Positions 9,109 through 19,728 are shown, counted from the stretch's first letter. The stretch: DNA of 64,000 nucleotides from Nostoc edaphicum CCNP1411 (GCF_014023275.1 NZ_CP054698.1:4526001-4590000), one strand, 5' to 3'. Translations and numbers: made by a program. The notes: generated from the letters alone by a model not told the origin.

Positions 9109-11397
9109 ATGAATGATTTTAGTCAACAAATAGAGACATTGCGCTCACGGGTGACAAGATTACTGCAAAGTAGTGCAAGTGAGGGATACTCGCAACAAGA
9201 GCTAACCGCAGAAGCTTTTGAAGAACTTCAAATTTCTTTGGAGGAACTAAAAATAGCCTCCGAGGAACTACAAGCAACACGAATCGTAGTAGAGAAGGAG
9301 CGTCAGCGCTACCAAGAATTATTTGATTTTGCACCTGATGGTTACTTGGTAACTGATACATTCGGCACTATCCTCGAAGCTAATCGTACTGCAACCATAC
9401 ATCTCAATGTTTTACAGCGATTTTTGGTTGGCAAACCGCTGCTTAGTTTCATCGCCCAGTCAGATCATCAACCTTTTTTTAATTACCTAATTCAGTTGCA
9501 GCACCTAGACCGAGGTGGAGAATGGGAAGTGTGTTTACAACCACGAGAAAAAATCTGTTTTGATGTTGCTTTGACAGTAGTTACCGTCCGTAACGAAAAA
9601 GGTAAGCCAGTTGCTCTACGCTGGCTAATGCGCGACATTAGCCAGCGTAGGCATTTAGAGTTGCAGCGCGAGCAGTTATTTGCCAATGAGCAAGCCGCCC
9701 GGATTGCAGCCCAAGCAGCAGAGAGGCGCTCTAATTTTTTGGCTGAAGCAAGTCGTGTATTGGTATCTTCCTTGGATTACCGTACTACCCTCACCAGCGT
9801 CGCGCAATTGGCAGTGCCTACCCTCGCCGATTGGTGTATTGTGGATGTCGTTGAAAATAATTTGGCAGTTTTCAGTAACCCAGTCATCGCTGCATCTGAA
9901 CCGACGAAAGAAGCACTAGCACGAGAACTCCAACAACGCTATCCAATTCCTGTTGATGCTGATTATGGCCCACCAAAGGTTTTACGGACTGGTAAGCCGG
10001 AATTAGTTACAAATATTCTTGAGTCTTCATTAGAGAAAAAAGCATCGAACGAGGAACACCTCAGTCTGCTGCGCCAACTCCAACTTAAGTCTCATATCGT
10101 TGTGCCGCTGTTGGTGCGTAAACGCAAGCTGGGGACAATTCTATTTGCATCTGCACAACCAGGACGCCATTACACTATCGTAGACCTAGAAATGGCTGAA
10201 GAACTTGCTCAACGGGCAGCGTTCGCCATTGAAAATGCCCAGCTTTATCGACAAGCCCAGGAAGCTAACCGCATTAAAGAAGAGTTTTTAGCGATCGTTT
10301 CCCACGAACTTCGTACACCTCTCAATTCTATGTTGGGTTGGGTTCAAATAATACGTAATCGAAAATTGGACGAGGCAATTACCTTTAAGGCACTGGCGAC
10401 AATCGAACGGAATGCCAAACTTCAAAGAAAACTGATTGAAGATATCCTGGATATATCACGCATTGTCCAAGGACAAATCCGCCTAAATATCTGTAAAGTT
10501 GACCTTGTAACTGTAATTCAGGCGGCAATTGAAGCTGTACATCCCACATCTGAAATTAAGGATATTCAAGTTGAGTCTAATCTTGACTCCTCAGTTGGTC
10601 AGGTTATGGGTGATGCAGAACGCCTCCAGCAAGTTTTCTGGAATTTGCTCTCTAATGCCGTCAAGTTCACACCTAGCGGGGGACGAGTTGAAGTACATCT
10701 GGAACAGGTAAACTTAAATGCCCAGATAACTATCTCTGACACAGGTAAGGGAATTAGTGCTGACTTTCTACCTTATATCTTTGAGCGCTTCCGTCAAGCT
10801 GATAGCACAACGACTAGAGCAGATGGTGGTTTGGGGCTGGGGTTAGCAATTGTGCACCACTTAGTAGAAATGCACTCAGGCATAGTCTATGCAGTTAGCG
10901 AGGGGGAAGGGAAGGGAGCAACATTTACAGTGCTGTTACCTTTATTAGAACCTCAACCAGAGCAGCTAATTAAAGAAAGTGAAGTAAAAGTCGATAACCT
11001 CTTAGTGCTAGACAGCTTGCAAGTACTTGTTGTAGATGACAATGCCGATACGCGTGAGTTAATTGCCTTCGTTCTTGAACAGTCTGGAGCGCAGGTGAGG
11101 GCGGTTAGCTCAGTAGGTGAAGCCCTGGAAGCGTTAGGACGATTAAGACCACATATTCTAATCAGTGATATCGGAATGCCAGATGAGGATGGTTATTCTC
11201 TGATTCGCAAAGTACGGGCGCAGGAAGCAGAGCAAGGGGCGAAGATTCCAGCTGTAGCGCTAACGGCATTTGCTAGAGATGAAGAACGCAGACTCGCTCT
11301 GCAAGCTGGATTTCAAGTGCATGTATCCAAGCCAATCGAGCCAGAAAAGTTGGTGACAGTGGTAGCAAATCTGGTTAAAGGCAGCAAACAAGTTTAA
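9109..11397 (+). CDS. Hybrid sensor histidine kinase (PAS-GAF-HisKA-HATPase-REC)
   Basis: A 762-residue cytosolic hybrid kinase. An N-terminal coiled coil (about residues 1-55) is followed by a PAS domain (about 60-185), a short coiled linker and a GAF domain (about 225-375). The phosphoacceptor H399 sits in S-H-E-L-R-T-P-L-N-S. The ATPase domain carries W-N-L-L-S-N-A-V-K-F-T-P, D-T-G-K-G-I and L-G-L-G-L-A-I-V. A C-terminal receiver domain follows (about 640-760) with phosphoacceptor D687 in L-I-S-D-I-G-M-P-D. The ATG at 9109 is chosen over an upstream in-frame TTG at 9055 because it begins the predicted coiled coil. The fused receiver implies a phosphorelay to an unlinked target. Confidence 0.92.
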   Translation: MNDFSQQIETLRSRVTRLLQSSASEGYSQQELTAEAFEELQISLEELKIASEELQATRIVVEKERQRYQELFDFAPDGYLVTDTFGTILEANRTATIHLNVLQRFLVGKPLLSFIAQSDHQPFFNYLIQLQHLDRGGEWEVCLQPREKICFDVALTVVTVRNEKGKPVALRWLMRDISQRRHLELQREQLFANEQAARIAAQAAERRSNFLAEASRVLVSSLDYRTTLTSVAQLAVPTLADWCIVDVVENNLAVFSNPVIAASEPTKEALARELQQRYPIPVDADYGPPKVLRTGKPELVTNILESSLEKKASNEEHLSLLRQLQLKSHIVVPLLVRKRKLGTILFASAQPGRHYTIVDLEMAEELAQRAAFAIENAQLYRQAQEANRIKEEFLAIVSHELRTPLNSMLGWVQIIRNRKLDEAITFKALATIERNAKLQRKLIEDILDISRIVQGQIRLNICKVDLVTVIQAAIEAVHPTSEIKDIQVESNLDSSVGQVMGDAERLQQVFWNLLSNAVKFTPSGGRVEVHLEQVNLNAQITISDTGKGISADFLPYIFERFRQADSTTTRADGGLGLGLAIVHHLVEMHSGIVYAVSEGEGKGATFTVLLPLLEPQPEQLIKESEVKVDNLLVLDSLQVLVVDDNADTRELIAFVLEQSGAQVRAVSSVGEALEALGRLRPHILISDIGMPDEDGYSLIRKVRAQEAEQGAKIPAVALTAFARDEERRLALQAGFQVHVSKPIEPEKLVTVVANLVKGSKQV

Positions 11398-11481
11398 TGC
11401 ACAATTAAGCTTTTGGTAGCAAATGCGAACCCCGAATCAACAAATGCAAAACCAGGTTTTTACCCCACCCTAACCCTCCCC

Positions 11482-11492
11482 TTGCAAAGGGG
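11482..11492. repeat. Target-site duplication, left copy (11 bp)
   Basis: TTGCAAAGGGG directly abuts the left inverted repeat of the IS and is repeated exactly at 12981-12991 beyond the right end. An 11-bp duplication is in the range of IS4-type elements. Confidence 0.85.
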
Positions 11493-12980
11493 CTACCGTG
11501 TATACACAAGTCGGATGTAAAGTAGGTGCAGAGGATTTTTGAGAAGCAAAAACTATGGATAATCCAATCTTAATTCACGCTTCGACGACACCAGGAACGG
11601 CATTTGGAGACCCAAGGCTGATAAAAAGGGGGCAGCATTATACGAGGCGATTCGTAAGCACCAATCGATAAATATCCGGCAAATAAGTCGAAATTGGGCA
11701 GAACAGATGGGTTATTATCGGTTTTTGGAGAATGAAAACGTAACACTATCAGAACTAGTACGTAGCCTTTCGGATGATTGCGAGTTTCATCTGGCAAAAC
11801 GACACGTATTAGCGATTAGCGATACTAGCGAGATTAACTTGCAGTCTCATGCAGGTAGGCTGTCACCGCCAGGATTAGGGAGTAGTAGGCAATAACACAG
11901 ATGTCGGGTTTTATATCCATCCAACATTGGTATTAGATGGTGAGAGTGGATTTCCACTGGGGTTAAGCACAGTAAAACTGTGGAGCCGAGCTATAAACCA
12001 TGCAGATAAACATAACTCGTGACTATCAAAATTTACCAATTGAGGAGAAAGAATCTTACAAATGGTTAGCATCGGCAGAAAGTAGTAAGCGATGCTTTGA
12101 AGTGGGTGGAGCAAAAATGGTAACTCATATTGGCGACCGCGAATCGGATTTATTTGAGGAATTTGCAACTGTACCCAATAAAAACAATCATTTACTGATA
12201 AGAGCTTGCCAAGATCGTCGATTGTTAGGGCGGTCTGAATCACTATTCGACTACTTAAGTCAGCAGCCTTGTGAAGGTACTTATATAATTAACGTTCCCG
12301 CAGACTCACGTCGAAAGCGAATGCCAAGAGAAGCAATGCTTATTGTTCGTTGTGGACAAGTTGAGATTCAACGCCCCGATAAATTAGGCGTTTTTGGCTA
12401 TCCTCCTAGTGTTACCCTTTTTGCTGTTGAAGCTCTGGAAGTCCAACCACCCGCAGGACAAGAACCGATTCATTGGCGGTTGCTGACAACTCACGTTGTT
12501 GTCTGCTTGGAACAGGCACTGCGAGTCATTAAGTGGTACGGATGGCGATGGAAGATTGAACAACTTTTTGCCACTCTCAAAAAAGCTGGATTGAATATCG
12601 AAGCGACTCAGTTAGAGTCTAGTATTGCAATTCAACGCCTAACAATCCTTGCTTTGTCCGTAGCCGTGCGAACCTTACAAATGGTTGAGGGACGCGATAA
12701 TACTCAACTTTCTGCCGAGCTTACCTTTTGTCAAAAGCAGCAGCAATGCTTATTAGGACTTCAATCTTCTGTTGAAGGCGATACCAAAAAATTACAAAAT
12801 CCTTATCCACGGGGTTGTTTGCCCTGGGCTACTTGGATCATTGCTCGACTTGGTGGATGGTCTGGTTATACCTCTGGTAGGCCTCCTGGAATGCCTACCC
12901 TTGTTCATGGTTTAAGACAATTTGAATCCATCTTTATCGGCTGGAAACTCGCTCTGGATGGACTTGTGTATACACGGTAG
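11493..12980 (+). mobile_element. IS4-type insertion sequence, 1488 bp, perfect 20-bp ends
   Basis: The left end CTACCGTGTATACACAAGTC (11493-11512) is the exact reverse complement of the right end (12961-12980). The element is flanked by the 11-bp direct repeat TTGCAAAGGGG. The single transposase gene is on the plus strand and its stop codon TAG is the last three bases of the right inverted repeat. It has inserted into a G/C-palindromic intergenic repeat between the hybrid kinase and the M48 protease gene. Confidence 0.92.
11555..12980 (+). pseudogene. Frameshifted IS4-family DDE transposase
   Basis: Conserved transposase sequence runs through three frames. Frame 2 from the ATG at 11555 gives the N-terminus ending G-D-P-R-L-I-K-R. 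Frame 1 then carries W-A-E-Q-M-G-Y-Y-R-F-L and the first catalytic Asp in A-I-S-D-T-S. From about 11890 frame 3 reads G-F-Y-I-H-P-T-L-V-L-D-G. The last piece is the ORF entered near 12020, with the second Asp in T-H-I-G-D-R-E-S-D and the Glu region W-R-W-K-I-E-Q-L-F-A-T-L-K-K-A-G. At least three frameshifts (about 11630, 11885 and 12020) disable it unless they are sequencing errors. Confidence 0.85.
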
Positions 12981-13070
12981 TTGCAAAGGGGAGGGAACTA
13001 AATGTTCCGGTTTCCCCCCTTGGCAAGGGGGGATTAAGGGGGGTAATTTTACTTGTGTATACACGTTGCA
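12981..13070. repeat. Right target duplication, G/C palindromic repeat and solo IS-end-like sequence
   Basis: The right TTGCAAAGGGG copy (12981-12991) is followed by a hairpin-forming C-run/G-run repeat (CCCCCCTTGGCAAGGGGGG, about 13014-13032) of a kind scattered through Nostoc genomes. ACTTGTGTATACACG at 13051-13065 then matches 15 bases of the IS terminal repeat just inside the neighbouring DNA. Confidence 0.7.
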
Positions 13071-13159
13071 TTAAAAAAAGAGGCAGTTACTAACTACCTC
13101 TTGACAAATTAAAGCTTGGATGGACTGAGAAATGCTTTGACAGCAGCCTAGAAACTCAG

Positions 13160-15145
13160 CTATCTGCTGCTCAAAAACATAGTCAAGACCACTCCCAGGA
13201 TAATCGATCCACCGCCAAGGATGAATGACCAGAAGCGATGGTAACTGTTGACAATAGTGCCGTTTTCACTCTGGAGTTGAATTAAATCCATCCAAGGTGC
13301 AACACCCCGACGGAACCAACCCACCGCTCCAACTTGTTCACCAATCAAGCTTTGGACTCGCTTCATCCCAAACAGAAAATTACCAATGGGGCCAAAGCGT
13401 GAGGCGTAATGCAGATAAAGCATTCCGCTACGATCCTGAATTTTTAAATCGGAACCAAATTTATAACCAGCATCGCCACGACCAATGAGTTGACCTTCCA
13501 ATTTTGCCGGTTGTCCACGCAGCGGACTGGCGTAGGGGTCTGACATTAAGGTGAGAATGTCGGTTTCTGGTGCTTGCTTGTAGTCAGGGAACATCACTAA
13601 GGCTTTGACGAGAATTCCTATCCCTAAGCCAATTAATGGCGCACCAATTACCAAACCTGTGTTTGGAGAACTTGACCACAAAATTACACCCATTACCAAG
13701 CCAACGAAGAAACCAATTGTTTCAGCACCATACAGTACAACATCTAAAAAGAAGTTGCCGTAAAGCCTACTTTTATTCAGACTTTTACCTTCTCCAATAA
13801 CTCGCCCCATATCAAACTCAGTCGGTAAACCCAATTGTTCGGCATAGTTGCTTAATGCACGAACTCGTTTACCTGTCAATGGGTGAGTTGAATTTAACTC
13901 CATCCACCAGCCCCAAGGGTTAAACATATCCCACAGAAAGACACGACCAATTTTTTGGGTATCGGATGCAATGCGGTAAGCGGTTCCTGTGGAAGCGGCG
14001 GCTTTATGGTCATAAATACCCAAGGCGCGAGTTCCTTCAATTAAACGGCTGGGTTCTTGTGTTCGCGAACCTTCTTCTAATATCCCATAAGCAATCTTCA
14101 CCAAAGCGCGGGACAATCCATTAGGATTACCTGTACTTTCGGCTGCAAAGTGGTCGGCAAAGTATTCTCGTGTGCGTGAGAGGTACAGCACTAGATAAGT
14201 ACCAACGACATAAAACACGTAAGCAACTAGGGCAGCAGTTTGCATCGCATCTTTGATTTTGCTATCGCCACCGCCACGCCCAAATCTTCTCGCTGTACTG
14301 TAAATCAGGTAACAAATTTGCACTAAGGTAGAAGCTACTGTCATCACTGCAAAGTCCCAGTGGACGATGTGCCCCAGTTCGTGAGCGTAAACGGTAGCAA
14401 TTTCATCGTCATCAAGGTATGTGAAAAGTCCCTGACTGACGACTAAACGGGCGCTGTTTGGTAATGAACCATAAGTAAAAGCCGTGGGGTTTTGGTCGTC
14501 AATAATTCCCAAACGGGGCGTTTTCAGCTTTTTCTGCTCACAGGCTTGGCGAATAACTTTAGCTGTCTCTGGACTGAGGGTTTCAACTTCTGCCAACTCA
14601 ACCCAGCGAGTTTGGTAAAGCCAGCCTTGAGTTAAGTCCATGATGAATGGAGATATGAAAAAGGCAGCGATATTAAAAACTAGGGTAATACCAATAGCGA
14701 TCGCTAATCCTTGGAGTGGATTATCGTTACCCAAAATAAATACTAAGCTCAAACCTAAAGCCAACACCATGCCAAAGAGCAAGGTCATGGTGACACCAGA
14801 AGCTAACGCCAAACTACCACCCACTCCCCCCATCGCTAATTTCATGCCAGTGGTAACGGCGCGACCAGCTTTTTGGCTAGCTATAGGCGTTTGGCGGAAG
14901 GATTGACTAGCTTGTTCTGCCCAACTGCGAGCCTGTGGGTTTTCACTTATCATTAACTTTTGACACAAGGCCTTGGCTTTTTCGGTTTCGCCTGTGGCTT
15001 GATAGGCTTTCATCAGCCACATCTGTGCTGAAAGATAATCTGAGGAATTGTGTTCAGCGCAATCGCGGCAGAATTGTTCGAGTAATTCAACCGCTTCTTG
15101 ATAACGTTTTTGGTTTAAGGCATCTAATGCAGATTGCAATGACAT
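13160..15145 (-). CDS. M48 family zinc metalloprotease with N-terminal helical repeat
   Basis: This 661-residue membrane protease belongs to the HtpX/Ste24-like M48 family. Residues 1-90 are a TPR-like helical segment. Two membrane helices (about 115-140 and 145-172) precede the catalytic domain, with the zinc motif H-E-L-G-H near residue 255 and the downstream E-Y-F-A-D-H-F-A that supplies the third ligand. A second membrane pair follows around residues 470-515, and the C-terminal part is a soluble domain ending in a hydrophobic helix. M48 enzymes degrade misfolded membrane proteins. The start is backed by GGGAGA upstream of the ATG. The arrangement is longer than E. coli HtpX (about 290 residues), as is common in cyanobacteria. 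Confidence 0.9.
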   Translation of the reverse strand: MSLQSALDALNQKRYQEAVELLEQFCRDCAEHNSSDYLSAQMWLMKAYQATGETEKAKALCQKLMISENPQARSWAEQASQSFRQTPIASQKAGRAVTTGMKLAMGGVGGSLALASGVTMTLLFGMVLALGLSLVFILGNDNPLQGLAIAIGITLVFNIAAFFISPFIMDLTQGWLYQTRWVELAEVETLSPETAKVIRQACEQKKLKTPRLGIIDDQNPTAFTYGSLPNSARLVVSQGLFTYLDDDEIATVYAHELGHIVHWDFAVMTVASTLVQICYLIYSTARRFGRGGGDSKIKDAMQTAALVAYVFYVVGTYLVLYLSRTREYFADHFAAESTGNPNGLSRALVKIAYGILEEGSRTQEPSRLIEGTRALGIYDHKAAASTGTAYRIASDTQKIGRVFLWDMFNPWGWWMELNSTHPLTGKRVRALSNYAEQLGLPTEFDMGRVIGEGKSLNKSRLYGNFFLDVVLYGAETIGFFVGLVMGVILWSSSPNTGLVIGAPLIGLGIGILVKALVMFPDYKQAPETDILTLMSDPYASPLRGQPAKLEGQLIGRGDAGYKFGSDLKIQDRSGMLYLHYASRFGPIGNFLFGMKRVQSLIGEQVGAVGWFRRGVAPWMDLIQLQSENGTIVNSYHRFWSFILGGGSIILGVVLTMFLSSR

Positions 15146-15553
15146 AGGATCTCCCTACTGAAGGAGTGGTATTTGATCTATCAATACTCAATAGATCCAG
15201 CGATCGTCACTGCAATTTCGTAAAAATTTAATTAATGGCAGTATAAAATATTTACTTAAGTAAAAGACTAGAGAAACATATATTACTATGTCTCTCTAGC
15301 CTGGGGAACGCATAAATCATGTTTAAGGTTTTCAAATAAAAACGGTAATAATACTTATAATATTTTTGCTGCGGTAAACTTACTACCTCTTTGTCCGTGT
15401 TTGATATTTAGAGAATAAATGTTTTTAACCCAGCCTTGCTTCACCCAATCAGAGTAATTATTGATTACCCAAATGGTTCACCCGATTGGAGGAAGACGAA
15501 TGATGAACATAACATGAGATTGATAAGATGAGGAAAAGGTAAAGATTTGTACT
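15146..15553. other. Divergent promoter region between the M48 protease and proA
   Basis: About 400 bp of AT-rich DNA between two divergently transcribed genes. I see only very short ORFs and no RNA gene. Promoters for both genes are expected here but none can be pinned down. Confidence 0.5.
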
Positions 15554-16861
15554 ATGACTATTTTTGATATAGCTTCTCCCCTAATTGCGATCGCAGGGCA
15601 AACCCGCCAAGCTGCAAGTAAGCTAGCGATTCTCTCCACTGAGTCCAAAAATCAAGCAATTTTTGCGATCGCTCAAGCTTTAGAATCAGCTAGAGATGAA
15701 ATTTTACAAGCAAATGTTGCTGATTGTAAAGCTGCTACCGCCGAAGGGATTCCTCAACCACTTTATAAGCGCTTGCAATTGGATGAACATAAATTAAGAG
15801 ATGCGATCGCTGGAGTACGAGATGTTGGTAAGCTAGCCGATCCAATTGGTAAAGTCCAGATTCACCGCGAACTAGACACTGGCTTAATTCTGAAGCGCAT
15901 CACTTGTCCTTTGGGCGTTTTGGGGATTATTTTTGAAGCCCGTCCAGAAGCGGCTATTCAAATTGTTTCGTTAGCTATCAAATCGGGAAATGGTGTAATC
16001 CTCAAAGGTGGAAAGGAAGCAGTGCGTTCTTGTGAAGCGATAGTTAAGGCAATTAAACAAGGATTATCTCAAACTGCTGTTAACCCTGATGCAGTGCAGT
16101 TGTTGACAACTAGAGAAGAAACTCTAGAACTTTTGAAATTAGATAAATATGTAGATTTAATTATTCCTAGAGGTTCTAATTCCTTTGTCAGATTTGTACA
16201 GGAAAATACTCGTATTCCGGTACTAGGTCATGCTGATGGAATTTGCCATCTTTATATAGATCAAGCCGCTGATATTTCTAAAGCAGTTCCGATTACCGTC
16301 GATGCAAAAGCACAATATCCTGCTGTTTGTAATGCAATTGAAACTTTGCTAGTTCATCAATCAATTGCTACAGAATTTTTACCAAAAGTTGCTGAGGCTT
16401 TGCAAGAACGCCATGTGGAATTAAGAGGTGATAAACGCACCTTGAAAATTTTACCTAACATTGTAGCTGCAACAGAAACCGACTGGGAAACAGAATACAG
16501 CGATTTTATTTTGTCGATAAAGATTGTAGACTCTATAGAAGATGCGATCGCTCATATTAACGAATATGGTTCTCGTCATACCGACGCCATTATCTCTGAA
16601 GATGCGGCGTCTGTTGAAACTTTCTTTGGACTAGTAAATTCAGCCAATATATTCCACAATTGCTCCACCCGCTTTGCTGATGGTTTCCGCTATGGTTTCG
16701 GTGCAGAAGTAGGAATTAGTACGCAACAAATGCCACCCCGCGGCCCTGTTGGGTTGGAAGGATTAGTGACATATAAATATCAAATGACTGGCGATGGTCA
16801 TATTGTAGCTACTTACACAGGGGAGAATGCTAAGGCTTTTACTCATCAGGATTTAGTGTAA
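15554..16861 (+). CDS. proA: Glutamate-5-semialdehyde dehydrogenase
   Basis: This 435-residue enzyme catalyses the NADPH-dependent reduction of glutamyl-5-phosphate to glutamate-5-semialdehyde, the second step of proline synthesis. It has the ALDH-like fold with N-terminal conserved I-F-E-A-R-P-E-A-A near residue 120, the catalytic cysteine in [13 protein letters not shown] near 257, and the C-terminal [20 protein letters not shown] motif near 375-395. Length and motifs match ProA throughout. proB is not adjacent. The ATG at 15554 follows an A/G-rich stretch (GAGGAAAAGG) about 18 nt upstream. Confidence 0.96.
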   Translation: MTIFDIASPLIAIAGQTRQAASKLAILSTESKNQAIFAIAQALESARDEILQANVADCKAATAEGIPQPLYKRLQLDEHKLRDAIAGVRDVGKLADPIGKVQIHRELDTGLILKRITCPLGVLGIIFEARPEAAIQIVSLAIKSGNGVILKGGKEAVRSCEAIVKAIKQGLSQTAVNPDAVQLLTTREETLELLKLDKYVDLIIPRGSNSFVRFVQENTRIPVLGHADGICHLYIDQAADISKAVPITVDAKAQYPAVCNAIETLLVHQSIATEFLPKVAEALQERHVELRGDKRTLKILPNIVAATETDWETEYSDFILSIKIVDSIEDAIAHINEYGSRHTDAIISEDAASVETFFGLVNSANIFHNCSTRFADGFRYGFGAEVGISTQQMPPRGPVGLEGLVTYKYQMTGDGHIVATYTGENAKAFTHQDLV

Positions 16862-17008
16862 AGTATTCTCACATATAGGACTCATGTCTGATTTCTGAAC
16901 AAGAGTTAAAGTGAAACCCCGATAAAACGGGCTTTTCAGTCTCAATATGTTTTCAAAAATCAAATCGGAGTCCTATAGTCGGGCCAGTTACAAAAAAGTA
17001 GATTTCGC

Positions 17009-17959
17009 ATGAATAGCAAAATATCCAAGGTCGGTATTATTGGTGCGGGTAATGTGGGTGCAGACGTAGCAAATGCTTTAGTGCTACTTGGTAAATGTGT
17101 AACAGTCGTCCTTTTTGACCGAACTTTATCAAAAGCTGAGGGGCAAGCATGGGATATTGAAGACACCATTCCCCTACTTAAAGACATGGAGATTATACCA
17201 TCAAATCAGTATGAAGATTTAGCGGATTCTGATATTATTGTCGTGACTGTTGGGGTGCAGCAAAAAGAAGGACAAAGCCGATTAGATATATTGAGCGATA
17301 ATGCAGAGATCATGCGTTCAACAATAAAAGAATTGGATCGAGTTGCACCGAATTCAATCATACTTATTGTTAGCAATCCAGTGGATGTACTAACACGGAT
17401 TGCAATCGCTACTTCCACTAGAGCAGAAAACCTAATTTTCGGTTCAGGAACCGTTCTTGATACTGCTAGACTGAGATATCAACTTGGTAAGCGACTGAAC
17501 GTTAGTAAACAAGACGTTCATGTTTATGTGATTGGAGAGCATGGAGACAGTGAATTTGTCGTTTGGTCTAGTGCATTTATTGGGGGAATTTTGTTAGCTG
17601 AATTTCCCATACCACAAGGAGCAACGCTGGAACAAATTCAGCAAGAGTACGCAGAGTTAACCCGTAAGCGAGGTTATAACATTTCTGAACGTAAAGGAAA
17701 TACTAGCTATGGCATATCAATAGTAGTTTGTCAGTTAGTTGATGCCATCCTGCGAGATGAAAAGCAGATATTTCCAGTATCGGTGAGAGCAGATTCTAAC
17801 TATGGGGTTGGTAGTGAAGTTGTTCTTGGACTTCCATGTATCATTAGTTCCCAAGGTATTGAGCGCCAACTGGTGTTACCAAGAAATCCTCATGAACAAC
17901 GTTTATTAGAAGAGTCAGCCACCAAACTGAATGAAGCTTACAATTCTTTGGATAATTAA
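17009..17959 (+). CDS. ldh: L-lactate dehydrogenase
   Basis: This 316-residue NAD-dependent 2-hydroxyacid dehydrogenase belongs to the LDH/MDH family. The nucleotide-binding motif is G-A-G-N-V-G at residues 12-17, and the conserved N-P-V-D segment and the catalytic His in G-E-H-G-D-S-E are present. In the substrate loop (G-V-Q-Q-K-E-G-Q-S-R) a Gln occupies the specificity position where malate dehydrogenases have Arg, which points to lactate/pyruvate. The product is likely a fermentative LDH. An alternative 2-oxoacid substrate cannot be excluded. It converges on menF, with 43 bp between the stops. Confidence 0.85.
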   Translation: MNSKISKVGIIGAGNVGADVANALVLLGKCVTVVLFDRTLSKAEGQAWDIEDTIPLLKDMEIIPSNQYEDLADSDIIVVTVGVQQKEGQSRLDILSDNAEIMRSTIKELDRVAPNSIILIVSNPVDVLTRIAIATSTRAENLIFGSGTVLDTARLRYQLGKRLNVSKQDVHVYVIGEHGDSEFVVWSSAFIGGILLAEFPIPQGATLEQIQQEYAELTRKRGYNISERKGNTSYGISIVVCQLVDAILRDEKQIFPVSVRADSNYGVGSEVVLGLPCIISSQGIERQLVLPRNPHEQRLLEESATKLNEAYNSLDN

Positions 17960-18002
17960 AATAAGCTCAAATAGTCTGTTTAAAAACGTCCTTTTTTGAA
18001 TG

Positions 18003-19418
18003 TTAAACTAACGCTTTCAGTAAAGCCTGAAGTTTAAGTTGCACCTCTGCAAACTCTTTGTCAGGATCGGAGCCAGCCACGATACCAGCACCAGCATACA
18101 ATCTCGCGCGATCGCCATCAATTAATGCTGAACGAATTCCCACAATAAACTCGCAGTTTCCCTGAGAATCTATCCAACCCAGAGGCGCAGCATACAAACC
18201 CCTTTCAAAGCTTTCATAACGACGAATTTCGGCACAAGCAACATCTCGTGCTGCACCAGCAACAGCTGGTGTAGGATGCAATTGTCCGACAATCTTTAAT
18301 GGGTGTATGTTAGCGGGAACTGTAGCACTTATTGGTGTCCATAAATGCTGGATATTAGATAATTGTCGCAGCCGTGGTGCTAATATTTGTGGTAACAAAC
18401 CTAACTGGCATAGGCGTTGTGTAATGAAATCAAGCACTAGTGAATGTTCATGCTTTTCTTTTTCACTATTTAGTAAGCGATTGGCATTAGCTGCATCTTC
18501 AGCAGGGGTTTTACCTCGTGGTGCAGAACCAGCCAAAGCATCAGTAATTAACTGTTGATTATTAATACTAATTAATCTTTCTGGACTTGCACCAATAAAG
18601 TTTTGTCCTTTGCCATTACTTGTAGAAAAAATATAACAATTAGGATGGTTTTGTCTAAGATTATTTAATGATTTAACTAAGTCAAAGTGATTGCTTGACT
18701 TTACATCTAATATATCTGCTAATACAATCTTACTTAAATGACTAGACCGAATTTTTTCCAAAGCAGACACTACCGAACGTTTAAATTGGGCAGAGTTCGT
18801 GATAGATTTTTTATATAAGTTTTTAGGAAAATAATCAATATTAGCAGAGTAATTTTCTAAAGATTGGATAAATTCAATTTTATTTTGTACATTCTCCAGC
18901 AATCTTGCAATATTTACATTTGGATTGATAATTATATTTGTTACTAATATGCAACGCTGATTTTTTACGGCTACTTGCCAACGTGGAAGAAAAATGGTAG
19001 CAGATGGAAATGGATAATCTACTTGGGCGTTTTTATCAAAAAAGCTGAAATAACAAAAAAAGTGAGGCCCAGAAAAAGGTTGGTTTGCGTTACCAAAATT
19101 AATTATATTTTTTAGACAAGATTTGATAAAATATTCAGCTTGTGTAAAACGATCTGCACCATCAATCTGTAATTTTGCTACAGAATCAATTGCTGCGATC
19201 GCTTCTCCTTTTGCTTTGTCTTCAAAGTAAAAATTTATTTCATTTGCTTGTGTAAGTTGATCCAATACAAGTAAAGGATCAACTAAATCGATCTCTTGGG
19301 AGATACTGACAATTTGCTTGTCATTATTTTGGAGGCACTTTTCTTGGACTGATAACAGAAATTGATATAAATCTTTGCGCTTTACAAACAAGTTACTACG
19401 ACATGGTGAAACTGTCAT
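18003..19418 (-). CDS. menF: Isochorismate synthase (phylloquinone pathway)
   Basis: A 471-residue chorismate-binding enzyme converting chorismate to isochorismate, the first committed step of phylloquinone synthesis. The C-terminal half carries the family landmarks: F-I-G-A-S-P-E-R-L-I, A-G-S-A-P-R-G, H-L-W-T-P-I-S-A, L-H-P-T-P-A-V-A-G and G-I-V-A-G-S-D-P-D-K-E-F. The N-terminal half is variable and Asn/Lys-rich. It is divergent from menA across a 310-bp region, so the cluster can be co-regulated from that interval. Entry to salicylate-type siderophores is possible for such enzymes, but the men neighbours make phylloquinone the clear assignment. Confidence 0.93.
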   Translation of the reverse strand: MTVSPCRSNLFVKRKDLYQFLLSVQEKCLQNNDKQIVSISQEIDLVDPLLVLDQLTQANEINFYFEDKAKGEAIAAIDSVAKLQIDGADRFTQAEYFIKSCLKNIINFGNANQPFSGPHFFCYFSFFDKNAQVDYPFPSATIFLPRWQVAVKNQRCILVTNIIINPNVNIARLLENVQNKIEFIQSLENYSANIDYFPKNLYKKSITNSAQFKRSVVSALEKIRSSHLSKIVLADILDVKSSNHFDLVKSLNNLRQNHPNCYIFSTSNGKGQNFIGASPERLISINNQQLITDALAGSAPRGKTPAEDAANANRLLNSEKEKHEHSLVLDFITQRLCQLGLLPQILAPRLRQLSNIQHLWTPISATVPANIHPLKIVGQLHPTPAVAGAARDVACAEIRRYESFERGLYAAPLGWIDSQGNCEFIVGIRSALIDGDRARLYAGAGIVAGSDPDKEFAEVQLKLQALLKALV

Positions 19419-19728
19419 GGATCTAACGATAGTAAATTTTTTTTAAGTTAACTTCCTAAAGTGTAATTAATCGTGGTCGTATTTTTACAGGTAACATATT
19501 AAGTTGCCATTTCACCAGCGTAGGATTTGCTTTGTTCATGGTGTTCCTAGACCATGATAAGACAGTTTCAGCCTAAGACTGCAATGTGAGAGTGAGTGTT
19601 AACAACACAAGGTTAACAAGCCATCATAAAAGTGACAGTTATTTGTATATCGCCCATATCTAGCGTCTCTTTAAATCATAAAATCTAAAGTGTGAGTAAT
19701 ATTCCGGCAATTTAATTAATCACGACTG
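19419..19728. promoter_or_regulatory. Divergent intergenic region of menF and menA
   Basis: 310 bp separates the two divergent start codons. It holds no ORF or RNA gene. It must contain the promoters of menF (leftward) and of the menA-menC-menE genes (rightward). I see no recognisable operator. Confidence 0.5.
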
